Assembly (NCBI GenBank): GCA_045599805.1
Contig: JAZRWQ010000011.1
Coordinates: forward strand, 1-14,853
Reading direction: 5' to 3'
DNA from: JAZRWQ01 sp045599805
GTDB lineage: Bacteria; Bacillota; Clostridia; Oscillospirales; UMGS1783
DNA: 14,853 bases
Every line of letters starts with the position of its first letter. Positions within the stretch are counted from its first letter, which is position 1. A program made the translations under genes and the position numbers. Of the stretch, positions 1-7,885 are shown piece by piece. The notes under the pieces were generated by a model. The model was not told where the DNA came from, made no database searches, and saw only the letters and a list, made by a program, of their open reading frames with translations.

Positions 1-1767
1 ATAATTTTCACGATAAACCTCGATGCCGTGGGCAATATGCCCTGCAATCCCTCGATAGGCGGCACGGCAAAGGGACATCTGGTAAGGGAAATAGACGCTT
101 TGGGCGGTGAAATGGGCAGAGCGGCGGACGAAACCTTTATTCAAAGCCGCATGCTGAATTTAGGCAAAGGCCCTGCCGTTCATTCGCTGCGCGCGCAGAT
201 AGACCGCCGCGCCTACCAGATACGCATGAAGCACACCCTCGAAAACACCGAAAACCTTGTACTGCGGCAGGGCGAGGTCGTTGACATTGAGGTGGAAAAC
301 GGCAAAATTGCCGCGGTGATAACACGCACGGGCGGCAGATACAGGGTAAAGGCGGCGATAATCGCATCCGGCACCTACTTAAAAGGCAAGGTAATTATAG
401 GCGAAAGCATTGTTGACAGCGGACCGGACGGGATGCAGGCGGCAGACGGACTGTCGCAGGCGCTGATACGCGAGGGCGTTTCCCTTCGCCGTTTCAAAAC
501 AGGCACTCCCTGCAGGCTTTTAAAAAGAAGCATTGACTTTTCGCAGATGGAAGAGCAGCCGGGCGATGAGCCGATAACCCCCTTTTCATTCGACAGTAAT
601 TTAACGCGCGGCAACAGCGTTATATGCCATCTTGTATATACCAATGAGGAGACCCACCGGGTAATCCGCGAAAACTTCCACCGCTCGCCCCTCTTTTCGG
701 GAGTTATCGAGGGCGTTGGCCCGAGATACTGCCCGAGCATTGAGGATAAGGTAAGGCGTTTTGCGGATAAGGAGCGGCATCAGCTTTTCGTTGAGCCGAT
801 GGGACTTGACACCGAGGAGATGTATCTGCAGGGATTTTCCTCCTCCCTGCCCGAGGACGTTCAGCTTGAGATGCTGCACACGATAAAGGGCATGGAAAAC
901 GCCGTTGTTATGCGCACCGCCTACGCTATCGAATATGACTGCGTGGACCCGTTTGTGCTGCGCCCCACATTGGAATTCAAAAACATCGGCGGACTGTACG
1001 GCGCAGGTCAGTTCAACGGCTCGTCCGGCTATGAGGAGGCCGCCGCGCAGGGGCTTTACGCCGGAATAAACGCCTCGCTGAAAATCAAGGGCAAAAGCCC
1101 CATGGTGCTTGACCGCTCAACGAGCTATATAGGCACTTTGGTTGACGACCTTGTTACCAAGGGCACAAACGAGCCCTACCGAATGATGACCTCGCGCAGT
1201 GAGTATCGCTTGCTTTTAAGGCAGGACAACGCCGATGAGCGCCTTACCCCCACCGGTTACAAAATAGGGCTTATATCGGAGGAAAGATACAATAAATTCC
1301 TTGAAAAGCAAAAGCTTATCAAGGACGAGCTGGAAAGGGTGGAAAGCCTTAACCTTTCGCCGGTAGAATTAAACCCGATACTTGAAAAATACGGCTCGGC
1401 GCCCCTTGCCACCGGCATAAAGATGGGCGAGCTTATAAGACGTCCCGAGATAAGCTACGGTGCGCTTGAATGTGCAGATAAGAACCGGCCCGACTTGCCG
1501 AGTGCCGTTACCGAGCAGGTGGAGATATCCTTAAAGTACGAGGGCTATATAAAAAGGCAGATCATGCAGGTGGAGGCTTTCAAAAAGCTTGAAGGCAAGC
1601 GCCTGCCCGAAAACACCGATTACAATCTTATTGAGGGACTGCGCATTGAGGCGCGGCAGAAGCTGAACAAGATACAGCCGGAGAATTTAGGTCAGGCATC
1701 GCGCATCTCGGGCGTTTCCCCTGCCGATCTGTCGGTGCTTATAATATGGCTGCAAAGGAAGGCTTGA
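1..1767 (+). CDS. mnmG: MnmG (GidA) tRNA uridine-34 modification enzyme, 5' end cut off by window
   Basis: FAD-dependent enzyme that, with MnmE, installs the 5-carboxymethylaminomethyl group on the wobble uridine of certain tRNAs in the cytoplasm. The reading frame is open from base 1, so the gene starts upstream. The N-terminal FAD-binding GxGxxG strand and roughly 35-40 residues are missing (inference from family length, about 620-630). Seen in the sequence: the GNMPCNPSIGGTAKGHLV segment just inside the edge, the family signature GPRYCPSIEDK at about 718-750, the MYLQGFSSSLP segment at about 820-852, GLYGAGQFNGSSGYEEAAAQG at about 991-1050 and the MMTSRSEYRLLLRQDNAD segment near 1185-1235. 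The C-terminal helical domain, which contacts MnmE and tRNA, is complete. The stop lies one base before the rsmG start, so the two are co-transcribed and probably coupled. Identity is certain. Confidence 0.97.
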   Translation: MIFTINLDAVGNMPCNPSIGGTAKGHLVREIDALGGEMGRAADETFIQSRMLNLGKGPAVHSLRAQIDRRAYQIRMKHTLENTENLVLRQGEVVDIEVENGKIAAVITRTGGRYRVKAAIIASGTYLKGKVIIGESIVDSGPDGMQAADGLSQALIREGVSLRRFKTGTPCRLLKRSIDFSQMEEQPGDEPITPFSFDSNLTRGNSVICHLVYTNEETHRVIRENFHRSPLFSGVIEGVGPRYCPSIEDKVRRFADKERHQLFVEPMGLDTEEMYLQGFSSSLPEDVQLEMLHTIKGMENAVVMRTAYAIEYDCVDPFVLRPTLEFKNIGGLYGAGQFNGSSGYEEAAAQGLYAGINASLKIKGKSPMVLDRSTSYIGTLVDDLVTKGTNEPYRMMTSRSEYRLLLRQDNADERLTPTGYKIGLISEERYNKFLEKQKLIKDELERVESLNLSPVELNPILEKYGSAPLATGIKMGELIRRPEISYGALECADKNRPDLPSAVTEQVEISLKYEGYIKRQIMQVEAFKKLEGKRLPENTDYNLIEGLRIEARQKLNKIQPENLGQASRISGVSPADLSVLIIWLQRKA

Positions 1768-1768
1768 A

Positions 1769-2464
1769 ATGGACTTTGAAAAAATTGCCGGTGAATACGG
1801 CATCAGCGTTGACGGCGAGATATTCAAAAGCTTTGCGGAATTCCTTTATGAGGAAAATCAGAAGATGGATCTGACCGCCGCCAAAACCCTTGACGAAATA
1901 TACATAAAGCATATTCTGGACAGTCTTTCTCCACTTAAGGTATGGGATATAAAGGAAAACGCAAAGGTTATCGACATAGGCTGCGGCGCAGGCTTTCCCG
2001 GGATCCCGATGCGCCTTGCACGTCCGGATATAAGGCTCACCTGCCTTGACTCGCTTAACAAGCGCATTGACTTTATAGCCGCCTTTGCGCGCGCAAATAA
2101 CCTTAATAATATAGAGCCGCTGTCGGCGCGCGCCGAAGAGCTTGCTTTAAATACCGACTACCGCGAAAGCTATGACATTGCCGTTTCGCGCGCCGTTGCT
2201 CCTCTTAACAAGCTTGCCGAGCTTGCCCTGCCCTTTGTTAAAACGGGCGGCGTATTCATAAGCCTTAAGGGCGTGAAGGCGGAAGAAGAGGTAACGGAAG
2301 CCGAAAACGCCATAAGGATATTAGGCGGAAAATATCTTTGCGTTAAAAACTGCGGCTTTGACGGCGATATGTCCGGGCACAGCGCCGTGATAATAGAAAA
2401 GGTATCGCCCACACCCGAAAATTATCCGCGCCGATTCAATAAAATACTTAAAAAGCCGCTGTAA
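1769..2464 (+). CDS. rsmG: RsmG (GidB) 16S rRNA (guanine-527 N7) methyltransferase
   Basis: Uses S-adenosylmethionine to methylate N7 of G527 in 16S rRNA; loss of this enzyme gives low-level streptomycin resistance in several bacteria (family knowledge). The 231-residue length is normal. Seen: HILDSL at 48-53, the SAM-binding loop VIDIGCGAGFPGIP at 67-80, the acidic strand end LDS at 93-95, SRAVAPL at 140-146 and SLKG at 165-168. The usual N-x-NLTAI motif reads QKMDLTA here. The ATG lies one base after the mnmG stop, with AAGGAAGG at about 1755-1762 inside the end of mnmG as ribosome binding site. The mnmG-rsmG pair is conserved next to chromosome-partition genes in Firmicutes. Confidence 0.97.
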   Translation: MDFEKIAGEYGISVDGEIFKSFAEFLYEENQKMDLTAAKTLDEIYIKHILDSLSPLKVWDIKENAKVIDIGCGAGFPGIPMRLARPDIRLTCLDSLNKRIDFIAAFARANNLNNIEPLSARAEELALNTDYRESYDIAVSRAVAPLNKLAELALPFVKTGGVFISLKGVKAEEEVTEAENAIRILGGKYLCVKNCGFDGDMSGHSAVIIEKVSPTPENYPRRFNKILKKPL

Positions 2465-2485
2465 TGCTGCGGCAGGGAGGACAAA

Positions 2486-3514
2486 ATGAATTTTTTAAAC
2501 ACCTTAAGAAAAATCAAAAAGATACGCTTTTACGCACTGCTGTTTTTAATTGGCGTTATGTTTATCGTCATATCCTGCATCGTTATTTCTTTGCCGAAGG
2601 CAGAGCTTGAAAGCGTTGACGGCACCATTATGAGCATAGAGCACTACACCGATTCTTCCGGAGAGGAGCGCGAAAACGTTTTCGTTTCCTACACCGACAA
2701 AAACGGCGTACAGCATAACAGCATCCCCTATCCCTCCTATTCCTCTTCCATGAAGGAGGGTAAAACGGTAACCGTTCTGTATAACCCCGATGCGCCGGAG
2801 GAGATCCAGTCTCCCGGCGGCAAATACGTTCCTTATATAATTCTTGCCGTCGGCGTAATCGCCGCTGCGGTGTCGGTAATCAAAACCGTGACCGATTCGA
2901 AAAAGAACGAAAGCAATTCTCCCTTTGAGAATTCAAAAAAGCAATTTGATCCTTCTCTTGCCGACGAGGTGCTTAAGGACGAAACTCCGGCAAAGGAATA
3001 TTACTTCCATTGGACAGGAAAGCTTAACCAAAGCTACATCCTCGAAACGCCCGACAGAGAGCCGGTATACGAAGCGATATGCGACCATATCGGTGTGCTC
3101 ACCCCCTACCGCTATACATTCATTAACCGGCTGACCGACGAAAGACGGGAGCATACCGTTTCGCACACGGTAACGACACGCTACGGAAACGGCAACGGCG
3201 GCACTTCATTTTCCCTTGTTTCCGCTTCATCCTTTAAAATCGACGGCGAAAACTGCTGGGATGATCTTGCCGGGCTCGGCTACTCGGTCGAGCCGAAAAG
3301 AACCGGCATAAAGCTAAACTTCAGCGTACTGCATCACGGAGCTCCCGCTGCATATCTCGAAGGTGCGGGAACGAATATCCTTAAGGACGGCGCAAAGAGC
3401 GCGCTCGGCGATAAGCTTTCCGCCGCAGGTCTTTACAGGGTTTCATGCAAAGAGTCCGATCTTGAGGGCGTATTCAGAGCATGCTTTGCCGTTTCACGCG
3501 TGGAATTTTACTGA
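2486..3514 (+). CDS. DUF3592-type membrane protein of unknown function
   Basis: 342-residue protein of unknown function. One hydrophobic segment spans about residues 15-37 and a second about 112-132. The stretch between them (about 40-110) has the DUF3592 pattern: a repeated beta-rich region with VDGTIMSIEHY, VSYTDKNGVQHNS and VTVLYNPDAPEE, followed by the second helix. By topology this module would face outside. The C-terminal part (about 165-342) is soluble, not recognised, and includes a serine/threonine-rich stretch around 225-245. A strong GGGAGG at 2475-2480 precedes the ATG; the gap to rsmG is 21 bases, so it very probably belongs to the mnmG-rsmG transcript. A terminator follows. A gene of this kind between rsmG and a parB/noc gene is not the classical Bacillus arrangement. 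Confidence 0.75.
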   Translation: MNFLNTLRKIKKIRFYALLFLIGVMFIVISCIVISLPKAELESVDGTIMSIEHYTDSSGEERENVFVSYTDKNGVQHNSIPYPSYSSSMKEGKTVTVLYNPDAPEEIQSPGGKYVPYIILAVGVIAAAVSVIKTVTDSKKNESNSPFENSKKQFDPSLADEVLKDETPAKEYYFHWTGKLNQSYILETPDREPVYEAICDHIGVLTPYRYTFINRLTDERREHTVSHTVTTRYGNGNGGTSFSLVSASSFKIDGENCWDDLAGLGYSVEPKRTGIKLNFSVLHHGAPAAYLEGAGTNILKDGAKSALGDKLSAAGLYRVSCKESDLEGVFRACFAVSRVEFY

Positions 3515-3570
3515 TAAGGGAAAAGTTTACACACTTTTTTTGCAAAATAATTTCATATACCGCATAATAC

Positions 3571-3612
3571 AAGAAAAACCCGTATACGAAATGACGTATA
3601 CGGGTAGTTTTT
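3571..3612 (+). terminator. Intrinsic terminator after the DUF3592 gene
   Basis: Perfect 11-bp inverted repeat ACCCGTATACG / CGTATACGGGT (3578-3588 and 3595-3605) with a 6-base loop, followed by AGTTTTT and preceded by an A-rich run. It separates the mnmG transcript from the ParB-family gene. Confidence 0.85.
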
Positions 3613-3637
3613 GTAATTATGAGTCGATGCCTTTTGC

Positions 3638-3666
3638 TTGCGGTAAGACATAAAGAGTGGTAATAT
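3638..3666 (+). promoter_or_regulatory. Putative SigA promoter of the ParB-family gene
   Basis: TTGCGG (3638-3643), a 17-base spacer, and TAATAT (3661-3666), located between the upstream terminator and the GTG start. The -35 box is a partial match, so this is moderate evidence. Confidence 0.5.
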
Positions 3667-3690
3667 GAGGGCAAAGAGAGGTGCGTAAAT

Positions 3691-4455
3691 GTGGACGAGT
3701 ATAAGAAAATAGATATCAAGCTATTACGCCCCGATCCCAATCAGCCGCGAAAGCTTTTCGATGCGCAGTCAATATCCGAGCTTGCAGGCAGCATAGGGCA
3801 GGTGGGGCTTATAAACCCTCTGCTTGTGCGAAAGGATAATGACGGCTACATACTTGTCGCCGGCGAGCGGCGATGGCGTGCCTGCCTTATGCTGGGCATG
3901 GAGAAGGTGCCCTGCATTATATGCGGACACGATGACGAGAACGCCTCCCTTGCCGCTTTTATTGAAAACGTACAGCGCAGGGATTTGAATCCGTTTGAGC
4001 AGGCGCTTGCCCTACGCAGGATCATAAGCACCTTTAACCTCACGCAGTCACAGCTGGCAGAGCGCATAGGCAAAAGCCAGTCGGCGATCGCGAATAAACT
4101 AAGACTGCTTTCTCTTAACGGCAAGGCGCAGGAAATTATCGTACGCGAAAAGCTTACCGAGCGCCACGCGAGGGAGCTTACCCGTCTGCCGCAGGAAAAA
4201 CAGCCTGCCGCCGCGCTTCATATCGCAAAGCACGGGCTTAACGTTGCGCAAACCGAAAAGTACGTAAGCCGCCTGATAAAGCCCGGCATCAAGCGCGAAC
4301 GCATCTACGTTTTCAAGGATATACGCCTGTTTACCAACACCATTGACCGTTCGGTGCACTATTTGAAAAAGGCCGGCGTAAACGCCAGCGCCGAAAAGCA
4401 TGAGGATGAAAGCACTATCCGCTATCTTATCACCATCCCCAAGCGCGTTATTTAA
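3691..4455 (+). CDS. ParB/Spo0J/Noc-family DNA-binding protein
   Basis: 254-residue DNA-binding protein of the ParB CTPase family. Seen: N-terminal ParB domain with LRPDPNQPRKLFD at 12-24, the CTP-site motifs GERRWRA (58-64) and ENVQRRDLNPFEQA (92-105), and a helix-turn-helix LTQSQLAERIGKSQSAIANK (117-136). The C-terminal part (about 195-254) would be the dimerisation domain. The GTG start is chosen because GAGAGG at about 3676-3681 is well spaced and the overlapping ATG at 3689 is in another frame that stops at once. Members either load at parS for segregation (Spo0J) or act as nucleoid-occlusion factors (Noc). The position after mnmG-rsmG and the absence of parA/soj next to it favour a Noc-like role, but the binding specificity cannot be read from sequence alone. 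Confidence 0.9.
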   Translation: MDEYKKIDIKLLRPDPNQPRKLFDAQSISELAGSIGQVGLINPLLVRKDNDGYILVAGERRWRACLMLGMEKVPCIICGHDDENASLAAFIENVQRRDLNPFEQALALRRIISTFNLTQSQLAERIGKSQSAIANKLRLLSLNGKAQEIIVREKLTERHARELTRLPQEKQPAAALHIAKHGLNVAQTEKYVSRLIKPGIKRERIYVFKDIRLFTNTIDRSVHYLKKAGVNASAEKHEDESTIRYLITIPKRVI

Positions 4456-4499
4456 TTTGATATATCGCTTCCGGTATATATTTTTCTACATTCCTCGGC

Positions 4500-4536
4500 A
4501 AAAGGGCTGACTCATGCTTATGCGTCAGCCCTTTTG
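4500..4536. terminator. Bidirectional terminator between convergent genes
   Basis: Perfect 12-bp inverted repeat AAAAGGGCTGAC / GTCAGCCCTTTT (4500-4511 and 4524-4535) with a 12-base loop, having U-rich ends on either strand. It sits 45 bases after the ParB-family stop and touches the stop codon of the minus-strand gene, so it can serve both. Confidence 0.9.
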
Positions 4537-4965
4537 TTACTCTTTTCTTTCGGTATCAATTGCGGAAGCCTTTAATTTTCTTATCTTGTTTCTCATGATG
4601 CCGTAGGTTATGAATACGCCTATCGCCGCCGCGCAAATGACGGTGAGCACATAGAAAAGCACGATATCGCCAACGGAGATAACCGAAGCCTCTTTCCCCG
4701 TGCCGCCGGAATTATCGGCCATATGCTTTTTTAGTCCGGTAACATAATCGGGATAGGTTTCCAGAACACACATGAATATCTTTGCGCCGTCGTTTGTTTT
4801 TACGGCGTCAAGAAGCTTCACAAGGTCATCGTATAATATCTGTTCTTTCATAAAGCCCTTAACGACATCGATATTGCCTTTGGCGGATGCAGGCACAACG
4901 AAAAGGGAGAGAATCAGGCTCACAGCGAGAATCAGAATCAGGGATTTTTTAACGGTTTTCTTCAT
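4537..4965 (-). CDS. Small exported single-pass membrane protein, unknown function
   Basis: 142 residues, not recognised. Seen: a basic start MKKTVKKS, a hydrophobic core (about 9-25) and a plausible signal peptidase site after ASA (26-28); then a soluble stretch (about 29-95) with many charged residues; then a transmembrane helix (about 101-123) followed by the basic RNKIRKLK. The predicted form is a type I anchored protein: outside domain of about 65 residues, short cytoplasmic tail. A purine-rich GAAAGGCAG lies upstream of the ATG, and a good promoter stands at 5010-5038. It is a single-gene unit ending at the shared terminator. No motif suggests a partner; it could equally be a cell-envelope stress or sporulation-related protein. 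Confidence 0.7.
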   Translation of the reverse strand: MKKTVKKSLILILAVSLILSLFVVPASAKGNIDVVKGFMKEQILYDDLVKLLDAVKTNDGAKIFMCVLETYPDYVTGLKKHMADNSGGTGKEASVISVGDIVLFYVLTVICAAAIGVFITYGIMRNKIRKLKASAIDTERKE

Positions 4966-5009
4966 TTTTTTCTGCCTTTCTTTTTTTTATTAAACACAAA
5001 CGCACTGCA

Positions 5010-5038
5010 AGTATATCACCGATTTGTCGAAATATCAA
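5010..5038 (-). promoter_or_regulatory. SigA-like promoter of the small membrane protein gene
   Basis: On the minus strand: TTGATA (complement of 5033-5038), 17-base spacer, TATACT (complement of 5010-5015), about 45 bases upstream of the start codon at 4965. Confidence 0.7.
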
Positions 5039-5072
5039 GTTTTTCCCGATGTTAATTTATATATGACGGCAA

Positions 5073-5101
5073 TTGACTTTTAAAGGGAAAAAGCGTAGAA
5101 T
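5073..5101 (+). promoter_or_regulatory. SigA-like promoter of the ABC transporter gene
   Basis: TTGACT (5073-5078), 17-base spacer, TAGAAT (5096-5101). The start codon lies about 40 bases downstream, preceded by GGAGAAG at 5131-5137. It is divergent from the promoter at 5010-5038. Confidence 0.7.
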
Positions 5102-5140
5102 AATATTGGATTTTTATGCTGAACATTAACGGAGAAGAAA

Positions 5141-7831
5141 ATGAGAAAAACGATATCACGCAAAAATATAATATCACTTGCCGCCCTGATCGCCGCGCTT
5201 GTTCTTTTGCTGTCCTTCTGTGCAGGGGCAAGTGCAGCCGAAAACGAGATTAAATACACCAAGGTATCCGACTTTTCGGGCGCGGTAGTAGGCAGTCAGA
5301 CAGGCACGGTGTTTGACAATATCCTGAACGGTGCCATTGCCGATCTTCAGCATAAATACTACGACGATATCACCGGACAGATACTTGCCTTACGCAACGG
5401 CGACGTTGACGCCGTTGGTCTTGACGAGCCGGTTGCAAGGCTTGTGGAGGCACAGAATCCCGATTTTGAGATATTCCCCGATGCGGTGGAAACCGACAGC
5501 TACGGCTTCGCGCTTCAGAAAAGCGGCCCTCTCACCTCGGATTTTTCAAAAATAATAGAAGAGTTTGAAGCAGACGGTACGCTGGACAGATTAAAGGATA
5601 AATGGTTTTCGGGAGAAAACGAAAAAATGCACATAGATATGGAGGAGTACAGCGGCTACGACACCTCCGGCGGCGTTATACGCTACATCCACGATTCCAC
5701 CCAGTCGCCCATGTCTTATGTTGACGATAACGGCGCCTCGGCAGGCTACGAGGTTGAGATAGTGCTGATGGCGGCAAAGAAGCTTAACAAAGAGGTGGAA
5801 ATTTCCCAGGCCAATTTCTCCGCTCTTATATCCGCCGTTTCCTCCGGCAAGGCCGATATCGCCTCCGGCTCGATATCCATAACCGACGAGCGGCGCATGA
5901 GCGTTGACTTCCCCACCACTCACTACAAAGGCGGCATCGTGCTTTTATGCCGCAGGGCGGACGTAAGCGCATCGGGACAAACCGAAGACTCCAAAGGGAT
6001 TTGGGAAAGGATAAGCAGCAGCTTTTTCAAAACACTTATAAAGGAAAACCGCTGGAAGCTTATCATTTCGGGCCTCGGCATAACCATAATGATATCCGTT
6101 AGCTCGCTGATACTGGGCACGCTTCTGGGATTCGGCATCTGCATCTGCCGGCAAAACAGGCGTACGTCGCTGTCGTCATTTACGGCGTTTTTCATCCGAT
6201 TCATTCAGGGCATACCGCTTGTAGTACTTTTAATGGTGCTGTATTATATCGTTTTCGCATCCTCACATTTAAGCGGTATCGCGGTAGCGATAATAGGCTT
6301 TTCGCTTAACTTCGGCGTAAACTCCGCCGAGATAATACGCGTTGGTCTCGGCGCGGTGGACGACGGACAAAAGGAAGCCGCCATGGCGCTCGGACTTAAC
6401 AAGCATCAGTCATTTACGAGGATAGTACTGCCGCAGGCGATACGGCATTTTTTGCCTGCCTACAAGGGCGAATTCATAAACATGATGAAAATGACCTCAA
6501 TTGTGGGCTATATTGCGGTGCAGGATTTAACGAAGGCATCCGACATCATCCGCTCCCGTACCTACGAGGCGTTCTTCCCGCTTATAATAAACGCGCTTAT
6601 ATATATTCTCCTTGCCTGGCTTTTGACGGCGCTTATCGGCCTTATTGAAATAAAGCTTGACAAGAAGAAATGCCCCGACAGCATACCCGACGCGGAATTT
6701 ATCGACACGGCAAATCTGTTCAGCAAAAAAGACGCCCCCCATACCGAAATAATAAAGCTGGACCACATAAAAAAAGACTTTAACGGCTCGGAGGTTATAG
6801 GCGACTTAAGTCTCAGCGTTGATTCCGGCGAGGTAATTGCCGTTATAGGCCCCTCGGGCACGGGAAAAACTACCCTGCTTCGTTTAATAAACCGTCTTGA
6901 AAAGCCCACCGCCGGCAAGGTTTATCTTTACGGCACCGATATATCGGATATAAATAAATGGGCGCAGGTCAGAAGAAAAACGGGCATGGTTTTCCAAAGC
7001 TTCAATCTGTTTACCCATCTTAACGTTATCGAAAATATCATGCTCGCGCCGATGACCGTACTGAAAATGCCGCGCGAGCAGGCTATCGCGAACGCGCTGT
7101 CGCTTTTGCGCACGGTTGGCCTTAAGGAGCGCGCATTCGCCTATCCCGACGAGCTGTCGGGCGGTCAGAAACAGCGCGTTGCAATAGCGCGTGCGCTTGC
7201 CATGCAGCCTGAGATCATTCTCTTTGACGAGCCCACAAGCGCGCTTGATCCCACAATGGTTGCCGAGGTACTGAATGTTATCCGCTCACTCGCCAAAAGC
7301 GGGCTCACTTTGCTTATCGTTACTCACGAAATGAAATTCGCGCGCGACGTTTCTTCGCGCATACTGTATATTGACGACGGCCGCATTTACGAAAGCGGCA
7401 CTCCGGAAGAAATTTTCGACTCTCCGGAGAAGGAGAAAACGCGCCGCTTTGTCCGCCATTTGAAGGTATTTGAGGAAGTCATTACCTCGCGCGACTTTGA
7501 CTTTATCGGCATAAACACGCGCATAGAGGAATTCGGCCGCCGACACAGCCTTTCGCAGAAAACGATAAACCGCCTGCTTGCCGTTTTCGAGGAGCTTGCC
7601 GTGCAGACGGTGCTGCCCGTACTGCCCGATGACATGCGCCTTTCCGTACTTATCGAATGCTCCGACGGCGATGACAAAACAACGACCTATCTTCGCTACA
7701 ACGGCGATATTTTCGATCCCACACAGCTTGACAGCATACCCATGCTGCTTGCGCGCTCTTCATGCGATAAAATGGAATTCATACTGCATACCGGAGAGGA
7801 AATGCAAAACGAAATAATTATAAACGGATAG
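5141..7831 (+). CDS. One-polypeptide polar amino-acid ABC transporter (substrate-binding lobes + permease + ATPase + RsbW-like tail)
   Basis: 896 residues combining functions usually spread over three genes; probably imports a polar amino acid. In order: a signal sequence or anchor (about 1-33, likely cut after ASA); a segment resembling the second lobe of a family-3 solute-binding protein (about 38-160, with VVGSQTGTVFD, LRNGDVDAVGLDEPVA, DGTLDRLKDKWF); a segment resembling the first lobe (about 175-272, with VSSGKADIASGSISITDERR); a HisM/GlnP-type permease (about 300-505) with the EAA loop EAAMALGLNKHQSFTRIVLP at 412-431; an ATPase with Walker A GPSGTGKTT (570-578), signature LSGGQ (672-676), Walker B ILFDEPTS (693-700) and H729; and a tail (about 780-896). 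The tail has FEELAVQTVLPVLPD and RYNGDIFDPTQ, recalling HATPase_c_2/RsbW domains, but I see no clear G2 box. Cys27 is preceded by Phe, which argues against a lipobox. Binding lobes would face outside and the ATPase and tail inside. Confidence 0.92.
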   Translation: MRKTISRKNIISLAALIAALVLLLSFCAGASAAENEIKYTKVSDFSGAVVGSQTGTVFDNILNGAIADLQHKYYDDITGQILALRNGDVDAVGLDEPVARLVEAQNPDFEIFPDAVETDSYGFALQKSGPLTSDFSKIIEEFEADGTLDRLKDKWFSGENEKMHIDMEEYSGYDTSGGVIRYIHDSTQSPMSYVDDNGASAGYEVEIVLMAAKKLNKEVEISQANFSALISAVSSGKADIASGSISITDERRMSVDFPTTHYKGGIVLLCRRADVSASGQTEDSKGIWERISSSFFKTLIKENRWKLIISGLGITIMISVSSLILGTLLGFGICICRQNRRTSLSSFTAFFIRFIQGIPLVVLLMVLYYIVFASSHLSGIAVAIIGFSLNFGVNSAEIIRVGLGAVDDGQKEAAMALGLNKHQSFTRIVLPQAIRHFLPAYKGEFINMMKMTSIVGYIAVQDLTKASDIIRSRTYEAFFPLIINALIYILLAWLLTALIGLIEIKLDKKKCPDSIPDAEFIDTANLFSKKDAPHTEIIKLDHIKKDFNGSEVIGDLSLSVDSGEVIAVIGPSGTGKTTLLRLINRLEKPTAGKVYLYGTDISDINKWAQVRRKTGMVFQSFNLFTHLNVIENIMLAPMTVLKMPREQAIANALSLLRTVGLKERAFAYPDELSGGQKQRVAIARALAMQPEIILFDEPTSALDPTMVAEVLNVIRSLAKSGLTLLIVTHEMKFARDVSSRILYIDDGRIYESGTPEEIFDSPEKEKTRRFVRHLKVFEEVITSRDFDFIGINTRIEEFGRRHSLSQKTINRLLAVFEELAVQTVLPVLPDDMRLSVLIECSDGDDKTTTYLRYNGDIFDPTQLDSIPMLLARSSCDKMEFILHTGEEMQNEIIING

Positions 7832-7872
7832 CGCTTTTATATGCTATGAAAGCATATGAGTAATAAGAATAC

Positions 7873-7879
7873 AGGGAGA
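7873..7879 (+). promoter_or_regulatory. Ribosome binding site fixing the nitroreductase start
   Basis: AGGGAGA six bases before the ATG at 7886. The in-frame ATG at 7856 has no comparable site, so the later start is preferred. Confidence 0.75.
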
Positions 7880-7885
7880 TATAAT

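Noticed and set aside
3490..3505. GTTTCACGCGTGGAAT, resembling a parS site near the ParB-family gene
   Set aside because: The parS core is CACGTG. Here the palindromic core is CACGCGTG, two bases longer, and it lies inside the end of the DUF3592 coding sequence, so chance is more likely.
7839..7857. 7-bp hairpin between the transporter and nitroreductase genes
   Set aside because: AT-rich, short and without a U-run, so it is not called a terminator.
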